A DNA stretch of 64,000 nucleotides from the NCBI GenBank assembly GCA_907163375.1, contig CAJQUW010006771.1, positions 62,001 to 126,000 on the forward strand, in the 5' to 3' direction. The notes below the pieces were generated by a model. The model did no database searches and was not told the DNA's origin. It saw only the letters and a program-made list of their open reading frames with translations. The position numbers were made by a program, and so were the translations under genes. The DNA is from Prostheceraeus crozeri (Eukaryota > Platyhelminthes > Polycladida > Euryleptidae). Shown in pieces: positions 10,554 through 23,362 of the stretch (the first letter of the stretch is position 1; each line of letters opens with the position of its first letter).

Positions 10554-13500
10554 TGTAAGAGTTGGTACATTATTGCTCTCGGACTAAAAACCATCTCTTT
10601 TTTCAATGTCGGCTTAATGTCAAAAAAATAGTGAGAAATGCCTTGAAATTTTCATAAACAGGCATACAGTATTGGTAGTTCCTTTCGTTTCAGTGACTAG
10701 TAGGCTCTGGAAAATGAAATTTCAAATAGTCTCTTGAAGCATAAAATTGTGTATGTTGTTCTTGGAATTAGCATGTATCCAAATTTAATGTATGCTTTGT
10801 TTCAATGCTCGTAAAGCATGTATAAGAAACATTGATGTTTTCCTCTCAGATGACGTTATACGGCAATAATTCTTTTTTGTTTCAACGCCTGTGCTGGAAC
10901 ATACATACTGAAATGAAATTATTTCTTAGTCAAACGCGCAATAGGATGTGATGTCCTATTACGCATCATGCTTTTCATTTGACCCAGTTATTGACTAAAA
11001 GCAAAAGATGTTAACACAATTGAATAGTATTTATTGATAGGCTTATCAATAATAGTTGAGACACCTACAATAATTTGAAACAGACCATAAAATCAAGTGA
11101 TGATTCATTATTTGCAATCGAATCTGAAGCAGGTCGTTATTTCTATAGATGTTTAAGTGTGGTAATTTCAGATTGAATTATGGAGGTTTCATGTGGTGCA
11201 CGTGATATCATAAGTGGATTATTATCAGATTCAGCCACCAGCTCTGGTTAATTTGACATGCTCAAACACACATTGCTGCAACTTCAATTCAAGACACGCA
11301 ACGTACTTTGCAGGTGAATTTACAAAAATGATTTTATGGAAATATTTAGAATATTAAATCAAATATTGCTTGCTTTAAAGTAGACGGGATATTAAATCGC
11401 GATAGAATGATGGATATATATGATGGATTTAAAGCGTATTGGCAGATTGAATTGCGAAGTTAGAGGGATCAGACGGGAACATCTATACCCAAAGATAAAT
11501 TTTAGCAGGCAATGCAAACTTTTCACTCGCAACATTAATCAAAAAAGCTTCCTCCACACAGTAAAGCTCTATTTTGACAAATTAGTATGGGACAAAGTTG
11601 CTGAGGAGTAACTTGAGCCTGGCACACCGGTCCCGGCCGGCAGGTTTTGATCACGCCGACTGCCGACCCAGCCTTGGCCGCCAAAAATCTGGCCGGTTCC
11701 AATCCTACATAGCTGCTAAACAAGAATTAGTCAAAGCAGTTTTAGCGCTTGCTGTTCAAATGACTTGTGGGAGTTAGACATCACATAATAAAACTGTTTA
11801 ACTATTTCAGTTTACTAGAAGTGCAGACTAATTCAAAACAAAGGACTCATACTGGAACGTAGCAAGTGGGTAAACAAGAATTCCTAATTCCTTACAGAAA
11901 TAGGAAATACAGTCGTGCGTCGCGTGAGGATTGCTGTGAAATCCATCAAAATAATTCGATTGCCACGATTTCTTCAGATTCGAAAAATTCAGAAAGTTTT
12001 CTTACTAATGTTGATCCGTCAAATTCTTTGTTTAGAAGTTGGCAGGCGTGAGAAATTTAGTTCACTCCATCTCTTCGAAGGATTTATCAATGAATGGCAC
12101 TGTGACAGCCAAGGGTGACCGAATAAAGAACTCGAAGTGTATAACACGTTCGCAACTGGCTGCTGTCTGAGGCTCACTGCTTTTTCAGTGACGACTTATT
12201 TTTTAACCACAGATCGTGTGCGGTGTTTGCCATTTCATATCGCAGACAGGATATGACTGTACTCTTTAAGGAAACAATGACTAGTGAACGAACAGTCCAA
12301 CTCTGGGTTAGACATCCTTGTTAGCAGCGCACCTTAAAATGTTTACAATTCATGCACATCGCCGCTTTCACTATAACTACTTTATTATGGTTAAGTTTGC
12401 ACAGTACGACGCTTTGTCTGGCACGGAACTTTGAATTACTTTTTCTGTTATGCAGAACTCATACGATCATATTTTCATGACAGTGATTCACAATTACATT
12501 TATCTGAAAAAAGTGAATCTTCATAAATGCAAGAAGTTGAGAAACCCAAAAGCACAACACTGGGTTCCCCTGAATATCATTCAGAATCATCCACTCATCG
12601 GAAAGGTGACAACGCTTTGATCGGATTAGGCACCATTTTATGATACATAACAAGAAAAACATGTTTTGTCGAGTCCAATTTACGTGATGCTCATACTTCT
12701 ATCTATCTTCCTATTTTTATATGTATGCTTGAAGATACTTTTCTACATGTATGTTATTCAACGCGATGATAAGGTCAGTTATGTGTAGACCATTATCAAT
12801 CTGTCATACATAAGACAAAATCTAAAACCTCAGCACTGAATGTATACTTTTGTTTCGAACGAGCAACCATATTCACTACATTGATACTCGTATGACGAAA
12901 TATCATCGTGCAGTCATTCAGATAGTCATGCAATTACATTCAGATAGAATGGAGAGATAACTATAAAAACCCATTCCTGCAAAGCATTGATTCAAGATAC
13001 TTCAACTGCAACCCAAACTCACATCAGAGGACACCATTTTGTCAATGTATATATGTAATCAACACGCATAGGGCACTTTTCAATCGCGGTCGAGGCCTAA
13101 AGTGCAAACTCATTTCATTACTGTACTTAATTTGTAATGCGATCAATTATGATCACCATTGAGTTCAAAGTTTATTGAATTTCAATGTGTTCATTGCAGT
13201 GCGAGGATTCTTGTCCACCTTAATCATTCTTATCAAACTGATTGATTAAGTGGTGTTGACAGCATTATGCAACCGAATAATTATCTAAGTGATAATGGAC
13301 TCAGATTCGAGATCTTGTGGCCATGAAATCAAGCCATGGAACTGTGGTATCCATAGATCGTAACTGATAAATGATAAACAAGTGATATTTAATCAACCAC
13401 CATTGAAATACTTCAAAATACCTACATGTGTTCAAAATACAAGTCCAAACTTTAGGGAAAACAAATAGGCCCTAGTGGATTAAAGAAAAGAAAGCAAAAA

Positions 13501-14730
13501 GGCCATTATTCGTGAATTTCTCCCAGCCCTCCCCATGAAGGGCAAGATCAATTTTGTACGCAACGAACGGATGCACATTACATAGTGCTTCAGCACCAAA
13601 AATAACGCAATGCCAACTCTGCATAGTATTTTTCTCAAGTGTTGGAATTGTAATGAATAGGAAAACTTGAACTACGTGACCACAGACAACACTAGTATAT
13701 CTACAAAATATTCGTGCTATCACTTTCATCTCAGACTAGCAAGAAATCAAAGCAATAGTGTAAGAGCTTAATTGTTCAGAGAATTCTGAATTCATGATTT
13801 ACGCATCATAGGCCTATCAATCACAGCATTGAGCAAGTGCATGCGCCTAGAAATGCCAGTGTTTCTCAAGGTGGGCTGCGTGACCCAAAAGTCGGTGCAC
13901 ACTTCCGAAGAAATGAAACTGTAATTGGCGAGTGAATGGGAGGTATAGGCTAATCATTGAATTCGGACATCGATGATCTCTGCAAAAATCATCAATACAA
14001 AGGGTGATTACCAATGCAATTAAGGCTTTCAAATGAATACCCTGTTTTTTTAATAGCTCAAGGCGATGCATAAAATAAATGTTTGTGTTTAGATTAAACA
14101 TAATTTTTACAGTATTGGGTTGAAGGTGCTTTGCGTTTATCATTAGAAGCTAGGTACAGACTGTAATAGTAGAGATAGTTCCTGAAAGTTACCGATCGAT
14201 GTAATTCCGTACACATCAGATGGCACATGTGCTTCATATCACATTATTTTGACATGGATTTCATAGAAAACATGTAGATTTCGTTCATAGTTTCAACACC
14301 TCGTGCGAGTCATGCACAAACAGCCTTGATTAACAAACTGGGTCATAAAACGTTCATTGAGAAAAATCTGTCTCATAGCACACCAAACGAGAAATGCAGA
14401 CTGTAATAAATGCAATGTACGTTACATCAGAAGCATAATTAGAAAGCTGCGTACACGTACAAGGATAATTGAACACCTGCATGCAGGGAATCTTACATGC
14501 ATAATCATCTTAATTGACGTTTATCAGAAAGGTAGGGATGGCTATTACGAGCTATTAATATATATTTCATCAATCTCAAATTCCATGAGGCTGTGAATAT
14601 ATTGAGACTTTGAAGCATTTTATTCACAGTAAAGATGATTTGTCAGATATTCATATCTATACACTGATTTTGTGGTCTTCATGTACGATTTTTTTCTTGC
14701 ATTTTTCGGCTACGTACTCGTACTTAGCCA
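10554..14730. other. gene-free stretch
   Basis: AT-rich DNA without recognisable coding signal. Open frames of up to 98 codons (for example on the minus strand near 13.85-14.14 kb) show no motif. The only structured island is the CCGG-rich fragment at 11615-11708. Confidence 0.5.
11615..11708. mobile_element. CCGG-rich hAT-like terminus fragment
   Basis: A short GC-rich island in AT-rich DNA. Read on the minus strand it starts TAGGATTGGAACCGGCC and is followed by GGCCGGC/CCGGTCC words. This resembles the island at 39344-39412, which starts CAGGGTTGAAACCGGTC on the plus strand. Such CAGGG/TAGGG starts followed by a repeated word are typical of hAT ends. I found no partner end or target duplication, so this is a solo terminus or a very short deletion product. 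Confidence 0.4.
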
Positions 14731-15478
14731 TAGTCCGGGAGCTAGCGTTAAGTTGTGCAGGGAACGAGGTAGTACATAAAACTTTCACATAGCATAGTAC
14801 ACCTCTAACCTACTGCAAAACTTCGCGTCTGCCGGATCAGATCATTTGCTTTTAAGAAATAGAGAGGATAACAAAATCCTATGTATTTCCAATGGTAAAA
14901 TTGTGACATTTAAGGTGTTTACTCCATTTTTTCGAATTTTTGCTCATAAAAGTTACACAAATTGGTATTTTGTTGAACTGGTTATTATAGAAATCATCTA
15001 CAGATCATGATCTTTCAAATGAGTTATCATTCAGTGACAGAGGATGAAGTAAAGTGTACAAACAGACACTTTTCGTTGGTGTAACTGCAAATTTTAACAT
15101 AGAAATTTCAGGAAAATTGTTGATATACTTTAACGAAAAGTGTCTGTTTGTACACTTTACTTCATCCTCTGTCACTGAATGATAACTCATTTGAAAGATC
15201 ATGATCTGTAGATGATTTCTATAATAACCAGTTCAACAAAATACCAATTTGTGTAACTTTTATGAGCAAAAATTCGAAAAAATGGAGTAAACACCTTAAA
15301 TGTCACAATTTTACCATTGGAAATACATAGGATTTTGTTATCCTCTCTATTTCTTAAAAGCAAATGATCTGATCCGGCAGACGCGAAGTTTTGCAGTAGG
15401 TTAGAGGTTTACTATGCTATGTGAAAGTTTTATGTAATACCTCGTTCCCTGCACAACTTAACGCTAGCTCCCGGACTA
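14731..15478. repeat. near-perfect long palindrome (347-bp arms, 54-bp loop)
   Basis: The left arm 14731-15077 and right arm 15132-15478 are both exactly 347 bases. They differ at only two positions (near 14772 and 14800) with no indels, about 99.4% identity. Both outer ends read TAGTCCGGGAGC, and the sequence just outside is unrelated on the two sides. A 54-base single-copy loop (15078-15131) separates the arms. No protein-coding signal is present. Transcribed, it would fold into a perfect long hairpin. It could be a foldback transposon (the terminal TA would fit a TA target duplication) or a hairpin-RNA locus. The identity of the arms implies recent formation or ongoing gene conversion. Confidence 0.92.
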
Positions 15479-15572
15479 CCAACACAAGCAAATCTTTTAT
15501 GTGTATGTATCTTAATAATGGAGTTCTAACTCCGACACACATATGTTGTAGCAAGTAATCATTATTAATTCC

Positions 15573-16561
15573 CAGGGTTGCCGTGCGGATGGAATTTATA
15601 TCCCCATCCCCACCTCATCCCCATAGAATTCCTGTGGGGATCCCCATGGGGATCCCCATATCCCCACAGGAGTTGTCGTCCTATTCCCATGTATATACTT
15701 CAAGTATGTACAAAACATATAGACCTACGCTATACGATTGCGATACGTGTTGAAAATGAAATGCATGTAGGCATATTAGTTACAGGATTACTTGGGTAAG
15801 TATTCATACTTGCTGGTGGAAAAAGGAAGGAAGCCTTAATGCATGCTTATATGGGCCTATGAAAAGTTATCGAAAGGTCTTCCATGTCTTCGCTGTGATT
15901 GCATATCGGTGATTCCATAGTGATTATTAGGCTAATTAAGCTATGTTTAGTCCCAACCTTGATCGAATACACAAGAGTCCTAAACGACAAGCCTTGACTT
16001 TCCTATGGAGAATAAACTATACATCGAATAGTCTTGGTATTCCTGAGAAGTAAGTAACTATTTTATTATGAATTGTAGAAGGCTTTAATGCACATGGGCA
16101 TCTATTGATTTTCAAAATTTTGTCCAGAGGAATAGTTAGATTATGTACATTGTACACATGGTTCAGTAGGCCCATATCTCGCAATTAATTTGGTGCGCTT
16201 GTTATTTAGCATTTCTCACGTTGCTCGTCAAGTTTTGTTATCTCGGCTAAGATGGCCTACATATCTTATACAAATAGATTTAGGGCAGTCAAATATTGAT
16301 TAGCACGAGTTTTCAAATGTCACATGAGTGGCTGGTTCAACCAATGCACAATTGAATATGAGCAGTCGACACTATTTCTGGACGTTGAGGACAGAATGTA
16401 CATCTACTCAAATTATTGAAATAATTTTACGATCTGCTTAGAATTCCCCAGGTGGGGGGATCCACATGGGGAAAGCACCTATCCCCATACCCACCCCATC
16501 TCCACCCCATCCCCATGGGGATGGGGATCCCCATTTCATCCCCATCCCCACGGCAGCCCTG
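15573..16561. mobile_element. hAT-like non-autonomous element, GGGGATCCCC-rich ends
   Basis: TIRs start CAGGGTTGCCGTGCGGATGG (left) and CAGGGCTGCCGTGGGGATGG (right, complement). They are flanked by an exact 8-bp direct repeat, TTAATTCC, at 15565-15572 and 16562-16569. CAGGG ends with an 8-bp duplication are a classic hAT signature. Both subterminal zones (about 15600-15670 and 16445-16550) consist almost entirely of CCCCATCCCC and GGGGATCCCCATGGGG words in both orientations, while the interior is ordinary AT-rich DNA with no transposase frame. The element lies about 90 bases from the end of the long palindrome. Confidence 0.88.
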
Positions 16562-16889
16562 TTAATTCCCAATAACAAAGGATCAAGATATTCATTATAG
16601 TTTTTATTATTGTAATTTTAATATTTGATTTCTTTTTTCATCTAGTGCTATGTAATTTTATATGTTATCATACAGTATCCCCCAACTCTTCATCCATGGC
16701 TCGCAGTCCTGTGCTGGGCCAACATTCTACAAAAAAACTTATTTGGAATATTGAGGATGATATCGGAGTCATGAGCAACTATTGATTAGCAGTCATTAAT
16801 CTTTAGAGAGAATGAATTATAAAATTGCTCTTTTATTGATTATGAAAAGGCGAAGTCCTTTACCATTTTTTGAGTTTTCAAGATGTCCT

Positions 16890-18896
16890 TGAAGTTATTT
16901 ATTTATTTAGTACACCAATAAGTGCGATGAGCACCAAGGCAACACAGGAAATACCTTCAGGAGGGAACAATTAGAAGTTACAATAAAACAAAAAAATCTT
17001 TCGTTTAAATTGTTTCATCGTTTTACTGTTCACAATATCGTCGGGGAGGCGGTTCCAGTCATCTATGATGCGGTGAGAAAAGGAGGATAGGCGACAATTC
17101 AGATTTGTTGGGTGGCGGAAAATTTTGTAGTTATGTCCACGGGTTCGGGAAACACTAAAGGTGAAGAAGGAATTAGGATTACTTGGAGTAAGGTGGTTAC
17201 ATATTTTGAACACGGTTGTAAGGTCCATAATCCGACGACGACATTGTAGTGTTGGGAGTTTCAGAGCTCTCAGTCTTTCTTCGTAGGGTAACGAGGATAG
17301 GCCACGGATGCTTTTGGTGAATCGACGTTGTACACGTACGTTCGATAGCCAGAATGTCTTTGTTCAGGGATGGATTCCAGACTGGGATGGCATATTCGAG
17401 GTGAGGGCGGACCAGTGTCTTGAAGAGACGAATAAGCAGATCGGCGTCCCGAGAGACGAATGTCCTGAGGATGGCAGATACAATGCGATTCGCTTTCTGA
17501 ACACAGGTCAGAATGTGCCGAGAGAATTTTAGGTCTTTTGAAATCAGAACTCCAAGGTCTTTGACACACTTGGAATTATTCAGGAAACTTCCATCCAGAC
17601 GGTAGTCCGAGGCAGGATTGCGAAATCCAAAGTGTAGAATGGAGCACTTTTGGGGATTGAGCGATAGCTGCCATTTCTTCGACCAGGTGGTTACAGCGTT
17701 GAGGTCAACTTGCAAAAGTTCTTTGGCTTTCAGGGGATCAGTGCGCTTGATTTCGGAGTACAATTTTAGATCATCAGCATATTTCAATAAAGAAGAGTTT
17801 GTCAAGGTGTCATCAATGTCATTAATAAAGGCGACAAACAGATCTGGGCCTAAAACGGATCCCTGGGGGACACCAGAAATCATGCTGTAGGGAAAAGAAT
17901 GCACACCATCCACGACAACACTCTCAGTTCTATCCTCAAGAAAAGCTTTCAGAAAACATAGAAGTCTCCCTCCAATGCCCAAGGAAGTCAATTTCGAGAG
18001 GAGACGAAAGTGAGGGACTGAATTGAACGCTTTTTCAAAATCGAGATAGATGATGTCAGCCCACTGACCGCGATCCACAACAGATGTTAAATCCTCGAGG
18101 AATTCTAAGAGCTGGTGGGTACTAGACGAATTGGATCGAAAACCAAATTGAGAGCGCTTGATTATGTCATATTGGTTCCAGAACTGCCACAGGTGATCGC
18201 GAACAATCGACTCCATCAATTTGGAGGCAGTACAAGTCAGGCTGACCGGACGGTAATTCTCTGCCTTCTTGCGGCAACCTTTCTTATGTATAGGAGTAAC
18301 CAGAGCGTGCTTCCAGACTAGCGTGATATTCCCCAGCTCAAAAAAGATCTGGAAAAGGCGAGCAAGAAGTGGAAGCAGAACAAAAGCACCTTGTTTGTAG
18401 CAGATATATTGAATGCCATCAGGGCCAGGGGAGGAGAAATTCTTCTTATGTGATGGGTGGAACAGAATTCTATCAGGTGTGAAGACTACATCAGCGAGGC
18501 AATGATCAGTTTGTGTATGAACAGCAGGTATGGGAAGAGACTCAGAGGTGAAAGCAGATTTGTAGGAATCACCAAGAATAGTAGCTGAGTGTAGGTGATC
18601 ATACACTACTCGGTCAGTGGACGAGTCGACAAGGGGACCAACGGTGGATCGAACCTTTTGTTTAGATTTAACATAGTTCCAGAATCGCTAAGGATTGTCA
18701 CTGTTAGCCAAAGATGATTCAAAATTGTAAATAGATCTGCGGCTTGCTTGTTTCAAGAGGTTAGATGTATGATTGCGCAAACGTCTAGCCTCTTCAGATC
18801 TGGTGTCAAGGAAGATACGTTCCGCCCTTCTGCGCTGTAGTTTTAAGGGACGAATTTCTGGAGAATCCCAAGGAGCAACTTCAGCACCAACTTCAA
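16890..18896 (-). pseudogene. non-LTR retrotransposon reverse transcriptase (CR1/jockey superfamily), decayed
   Basis: Read on the minus strand, the copy starts at the insertion junction near 18896 with an endonuclease-RT linker (APWDSPEIRPLKLQRRRAER). A TAG stop follows at about 18687 within DNP*RFWNYVKSK, then a 469-codon open stretch (18606-17197) with RT fingers and palm. Landmarks counted from its first codon are SSPGPDGI (about 58-65), YRPVSLT (118-124), LDFEKAFNSV with catalytic Asp at about 189, GVPQGSVLGP (245-254) and YADD (276-279). Near 17330 the frame shifts; the C-terminal FTKSIRG...YEERL and later FSHRIIDDWNRLPDDIV motif (frame 17228-16971) typical of CR1/jockey elements follows. 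AT-rich 3' tail lies near 16890. The 5' endonuclease half is absent. One nonsense codon, one frameshift and a 5' interruption make it inactive. Confidence 0.85.
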
Positions 18897-21702
18897 CACC
18901 AACGTTTTGAATAGAGTTTGTACAGAATAGAAAACCACGAGTACAGGTACTATTAATGACACAGTGTTTGTACAGACGAAAACTTTTCCAAAATTCGAAC
19001 TCCTTCACCTTCAAAATTCAAATTCAAATTCGAAAAATTGGTGCAAGTATTGGTGCTACCTAGTTAGCGAGTTTGCACAGCATTCCCATGGAAAAATTCA
19101 TATGCAAGAACAAAAATCTGAATTTGTACAGCAACTTCCAGCATTTTCCCAACACGAATAACCGGTAAAAACCGCCAAAAACCGATTTTTTCAGAAAATG
19201 AAAAGATTTTCCAGAAAAGTACTTGGTGCTTCATGGAAAATGAGTTTGCACATTGCTCTTACCGGTGGAATAGTGCTCTACTAATCGAGTCTGAGTTTGA
19301 ACACACACTTCTCCGACACTCCAGCACTCCTACGACCGGTAAATACCGGTTATTATACATTAACTAAAATGACGATGCAATGTTTTTTTTCAAAATTCAA
19401 CTGTCAGTTGACTCGCTAGTCTCCACTAATGAAGCGTCAATTAAAACAATATATTGTTTCAAGAAACGTTTTTATGCATCAAAATATGACACATACTGAA
19501 AATGGTACATAAAACTCTGGATAAAGGCCATGTTCGTCATAAAGGGTACGGATGGAAAGCTTAATGTAGGCGGTACTCCAAAAATGAATATCTTCCACAA
19601 ATCCAGATGCTGACATGAGTGAAGGACGACAGATGAATATCCATTTCTCAATTTTTGCATGATCTATTATAGTGGGAAGCACAGCATAGAAAGGTCAGAT
19701 AAGATAAAAATGACTTGCGACATTTATGCAATGAAGGCCGAATATCTATGATATATTCGGCGATATATCTACGATAATGATCGGACAATCCGAAACGCAT
19801 ATATAAAAACAACCACAAGGTATAGGAAAGAGAAACATCGCTGAAAATGCCTGTACTAAGTTCTGTCAACAAATTGTAGTCAAAACAATTACAAATGCAC
19901 TTGAAAAATCACGGTAAAAAACAACAATCTTGATAAGTGTTGAGTAAGTGTTGCTTGCAATTTATCACTAATATCTGGGACACAATCGAAGGTATAATAA
20001 ATGTAATAACTGCATATGCTTGCCCATAGTCCAGCTGATAGGACGAAGCAATGGAATCCGTAGAATACAAAGGGAAAAAGGTTTGTCTACATATGTGAAT
20101 TTAAGGTATTAGTAAAATGAACCATAAATTGAACCATAACTGATGATGATAATCACCGGATGCATCAAAAATTGTATCACAGTCAAGCGGACTAGTTAGG
20201 CTCTCAGTCAGCCATAAAATGTTGACATATAAAACTTAAGGGCTATATTCAGTGTTAATCTCATTTTTGTTGATTTGTTCATCGTCAAATATTTGAACAA
20301 TTAGATCTTCTTGTGTGCTAATACTAATTAAATGATGCTGTATAAATGAATGTAAACCCAGCAAACTTGCGTATTACTTCATTTTCCTATGTGAAAGTTT
20401 ATAATTCTATGTGCCATTTAAACATAAACAGCCGCGCATAAATGTTGAAATACAAACACATGCAATTCGCTGCAAAAGATGGAATTTTGACCATTCAGTC
20501 ATCCGCCAAATTTTTAAATCTACATGTGATAGTTAAGTGACCTTGATCGTTGATTGTAGATGAAAATATTGAGCATGCAGTGTATAAAAATATTGCAGGA
20601 TTATTATTACGATAGGCTGGCTTGGGAAAATGCAACATGAGGTAAATGCGACTAGGTTGTAGCCAACACCAATAACTCATAGCTAAGAAACCGTTCAGTT
20701 TGCATCCATATGTGCCTCCTACATCGATAGCTAATCTCTAAGGTATTTTATTTCACAAAAGTATTGCATACTACCCTGGCACTTGGTGAACGATTTGGAA
20801 GTTTTTGAAAATTGGGCCTTATTTGCTTTACTCTGCAACAAATTTTGTTTGCTGTCAAGAGAAGCAAGCTGGAATTAAATATGGGCGATCTTTTAGATCA
20901 CAGTAAGATGTCAAGTTCATCCACACGAAACAGTGGATTCGATCGACTACCTCCTCATCGTTTACGAAGCCCGATTGATTTTGGTAGTGAAAACCAGGTC
21001 CGGGGTAAATGTGACATGGCCCATCGGGATAGGTGCGACAACGTGCAAAAGTTTGATTTTTGTAGCTTCAGTTCTTGATACATTCATGTGTCAACAAAAT
21101 CGTCATCAACAAATTTTGAAATCATAGATGTCTCAAACGACAATAGGGTGTAATGCTCAAGATCCAAGTTTGTTTCAAGTTCATGGATTTCGATCGATTA
21201 ACAACAGCTAGGTGCAATTTCAAGTACTTGTACTTACTGTATAATAACCGGTACTCACTGGTCGTAGGAGTGCTGGAGTGTCAGTGAAGTGTGTGTTCAA
21301 ACTCAGACTCGATTAGTAGAGCACTATTCCACCGGTAAGAGCACTGTGCAAACTCATTTTCCATGAAGCACCAAGTACTTTTCTGGAAAATCTTTTCATT
21401 TTCTGAAAAAATCGGTTTTTGGCGGTTTTTACCGGTTATTCGTGTTGGGAAAATGCTGGAAGTTGCTGTACAAATTCAGATTTTTGTTCTTGCATATGAA
21501 TTTTTCCATGGGAATGCTGTGCAAACTCGCTAACTAGGTAGCACCAATACTTGCACCAATTTTTCGAATTTGAATTTGAATTTTGAAGGTGAAGGAGTTC
21601 GAATTTTGGAAAAGTTTTCGTCTGTACAAACACTGTGTCATTAATAGTACCTGTACTCGTGGTTTTCTATTCTGTACAAACTCTATTCAAAACGTTGGTG
21701 CT
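18897..21702. mobile_element. 2.8 kb foldback-type element with about 460-bp inverted repeats
   Basis: The left arm 18897-19359 and right arm 21238-21702 are inverted copies with few differences. They start CACCAACGTTTTGAATAGAG outermost and end CCGGTTATTATACA innermost. An 8-bp direct repeat, AACTTCAA, flanks the element (18889-18896 and 21703-21710), and the left copy lies in the retrotransposon's coding sequence, so the element inserted into it. Each arm contains about six copies of a TTTGYACAG-type word (for example near 18915, 18966, 19073, 19124, 19244). The 1.88 kb centre (19360-21237) shows no transposase and no convincing gene. The 8-bp duplication suggests hAT-type mobilisation. Confidence 0.85.
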
Positions 21703-21710
21703 AACTTCAA

Positions 21711-23243
21711 CGTCATGTTTTCAAGTTATCTTGTGCATGCAGAGCCTACACAGAGCCTATTAAGTTAATTCCTCAAACTTGTCTTCATTGAGGTCAACAG
21801 ACAATTCCGAGAAGTTCGGTTGGCTGATTAGTAATCAAATTTCTCCCGTCTTCTGCGGGCACGAGTGGGGAGTGCGGTTACAACCTGTGCGGGTATGGCC
21901 GGTTGCAGGTAGAGAAAAAGGAATTTCACGTGTTCGGGTCGGTGCGTCTATACAAAATAAAATGCGAGTTGGTATGGGTAGCAAAAGTCGTCTATCCGAA
22001 AGGCTACTCTGCTGATTAAATATCGAAAGTAAAGTCGATGCAGAAGCTTATATTCATTTTGTTATTTTGCGGTCTAGTCGTTCTCATAAATAAAACTTTA
22101 AGATGGGGAGGATTATTATTCACTAATTTTGGATAGTTTACCTTTGGACTGTTGATTGAAAGGACGTGTAGTGTGCATGTTCTGAACCATGGTTCTGAAC
22201 GCACTGAATGTGGCGCAGTCTACAGTGCAAAACTTCATCCTGAGTTCATAAAGTAATATTCTAATTGCAGCCCAATGCAGTGCGTGATGCTGACCTGGTA
22301 AAGAAGGCGGTTATGAATTAAAGTCCAATTCCAAATTTGTTACGAATACGCGCAAATGATAATTTCCAAAAATTCGTGAGCTACTTTGTACCCATGTGGG
22401 TGGATAATCTGATATGTTTATACAACCAAGAAAACAACGAAGCCACACGGCATGCTTGAACAAGTCGCTTAAGACAGACATCGGTAGAAAGATTCTGACT
22501 GTTGTAATGATATAAGTGAAAGTATCTACCAAAAATTTGACTAAGCATTTTCTGTCATTTTTAAAGCAACGTTTAAATAAAATGATAAGTTATGCAATTT
22601 CGTGGTAGCACATGCAAATTAGTGAATAGGAAGGCAAGTTTAATTATCAATCATTCCATAGAAATTTGTTGTTGTTGAAATTGGTAGCCTTATCATGAAG
22701 TTGAATACCTCAACGCGAACTAATTGTGATTGTATGATTGAAATTGGATACGCCATCAATGGTCTTTGAAGTTGCATGACTTATCTTGAACTTGAATTCG
22801 CTAGAATCATGGTTCGAATTGAATTAGCTCGGGAAAACCTGCATGAATTCTACTTGCTGAATATCCTTTAAGACATGTCACATTTAATTAAGCATGCTCG
22901 TGCAGGATGTTTTGAGCTGTATCCCAATTTTATGAAACCTTCGGGTACCTTCAAACAGTTTTTCTTTTATGACATCTTATCTGAAGGCGTTAAGACGGCT
23001 AAAATATTATTTAAAGTAAGTGTTTGAAAAAAACTTTCAGTATTTCATGATATATGTATATATATATGTATATATATATATATACATGTAAGCATTATTT
23101 GTATTCTATACTCGAATAATTAGCGCAGTAGCATCTTTGAAATCTTTTGTAATTGCCAAGTGGATTCGTATGCAAAAGTCGGCAAGATTTGAAAAACTTA
23201 TGAATGTTGAGGATTTTATGCCTTGAAGTACTATAGCACAAAG
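21711..23243. other. gene-free stretch
   Basis: No coding motif found. If the retrotransposon continued 5' beyond the foldback insertion, its frame would run on the minus strand from 21710, but that frame meets a TGA within about 20 bases and several more stops soon after. Either the 5' end was already truncated or it has decayed. A TA-rich microsatellite sits at 23050-23090. Confidence 0.5.
23050..23090. repeat. (TA)n microsatellite with TG interruptions
   Basis: About 40 bases of alternating TA interrupted by ATGTA twice. Confidence 0.9.
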
Positions 23244-23362
23244 CTGATAAGAAGGGCAATTTTTTTATGACATATCATATTTTGTCATATTTTTCGGGTA
23301 AGGTAATAATGTCATATTTTCTGTGTCTCATCATATTTAGTCATATTCTGGTCATTTTGCTG

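Noticed and set aside
10930..10975. short palindrome CAATAGGATGTGATGTCCTATTAC
   Set aside because: Only about 9 paired bases with mismatches; expected by chance at this length of sequence.
14731..15478. assembly artefact explanation for the palindrome
   Set aside because: Not excluded, but a fold-over artefact would not normally leave a single-copy loop with sharp outer borders on both sides. Kept as a finding with a long-read check.
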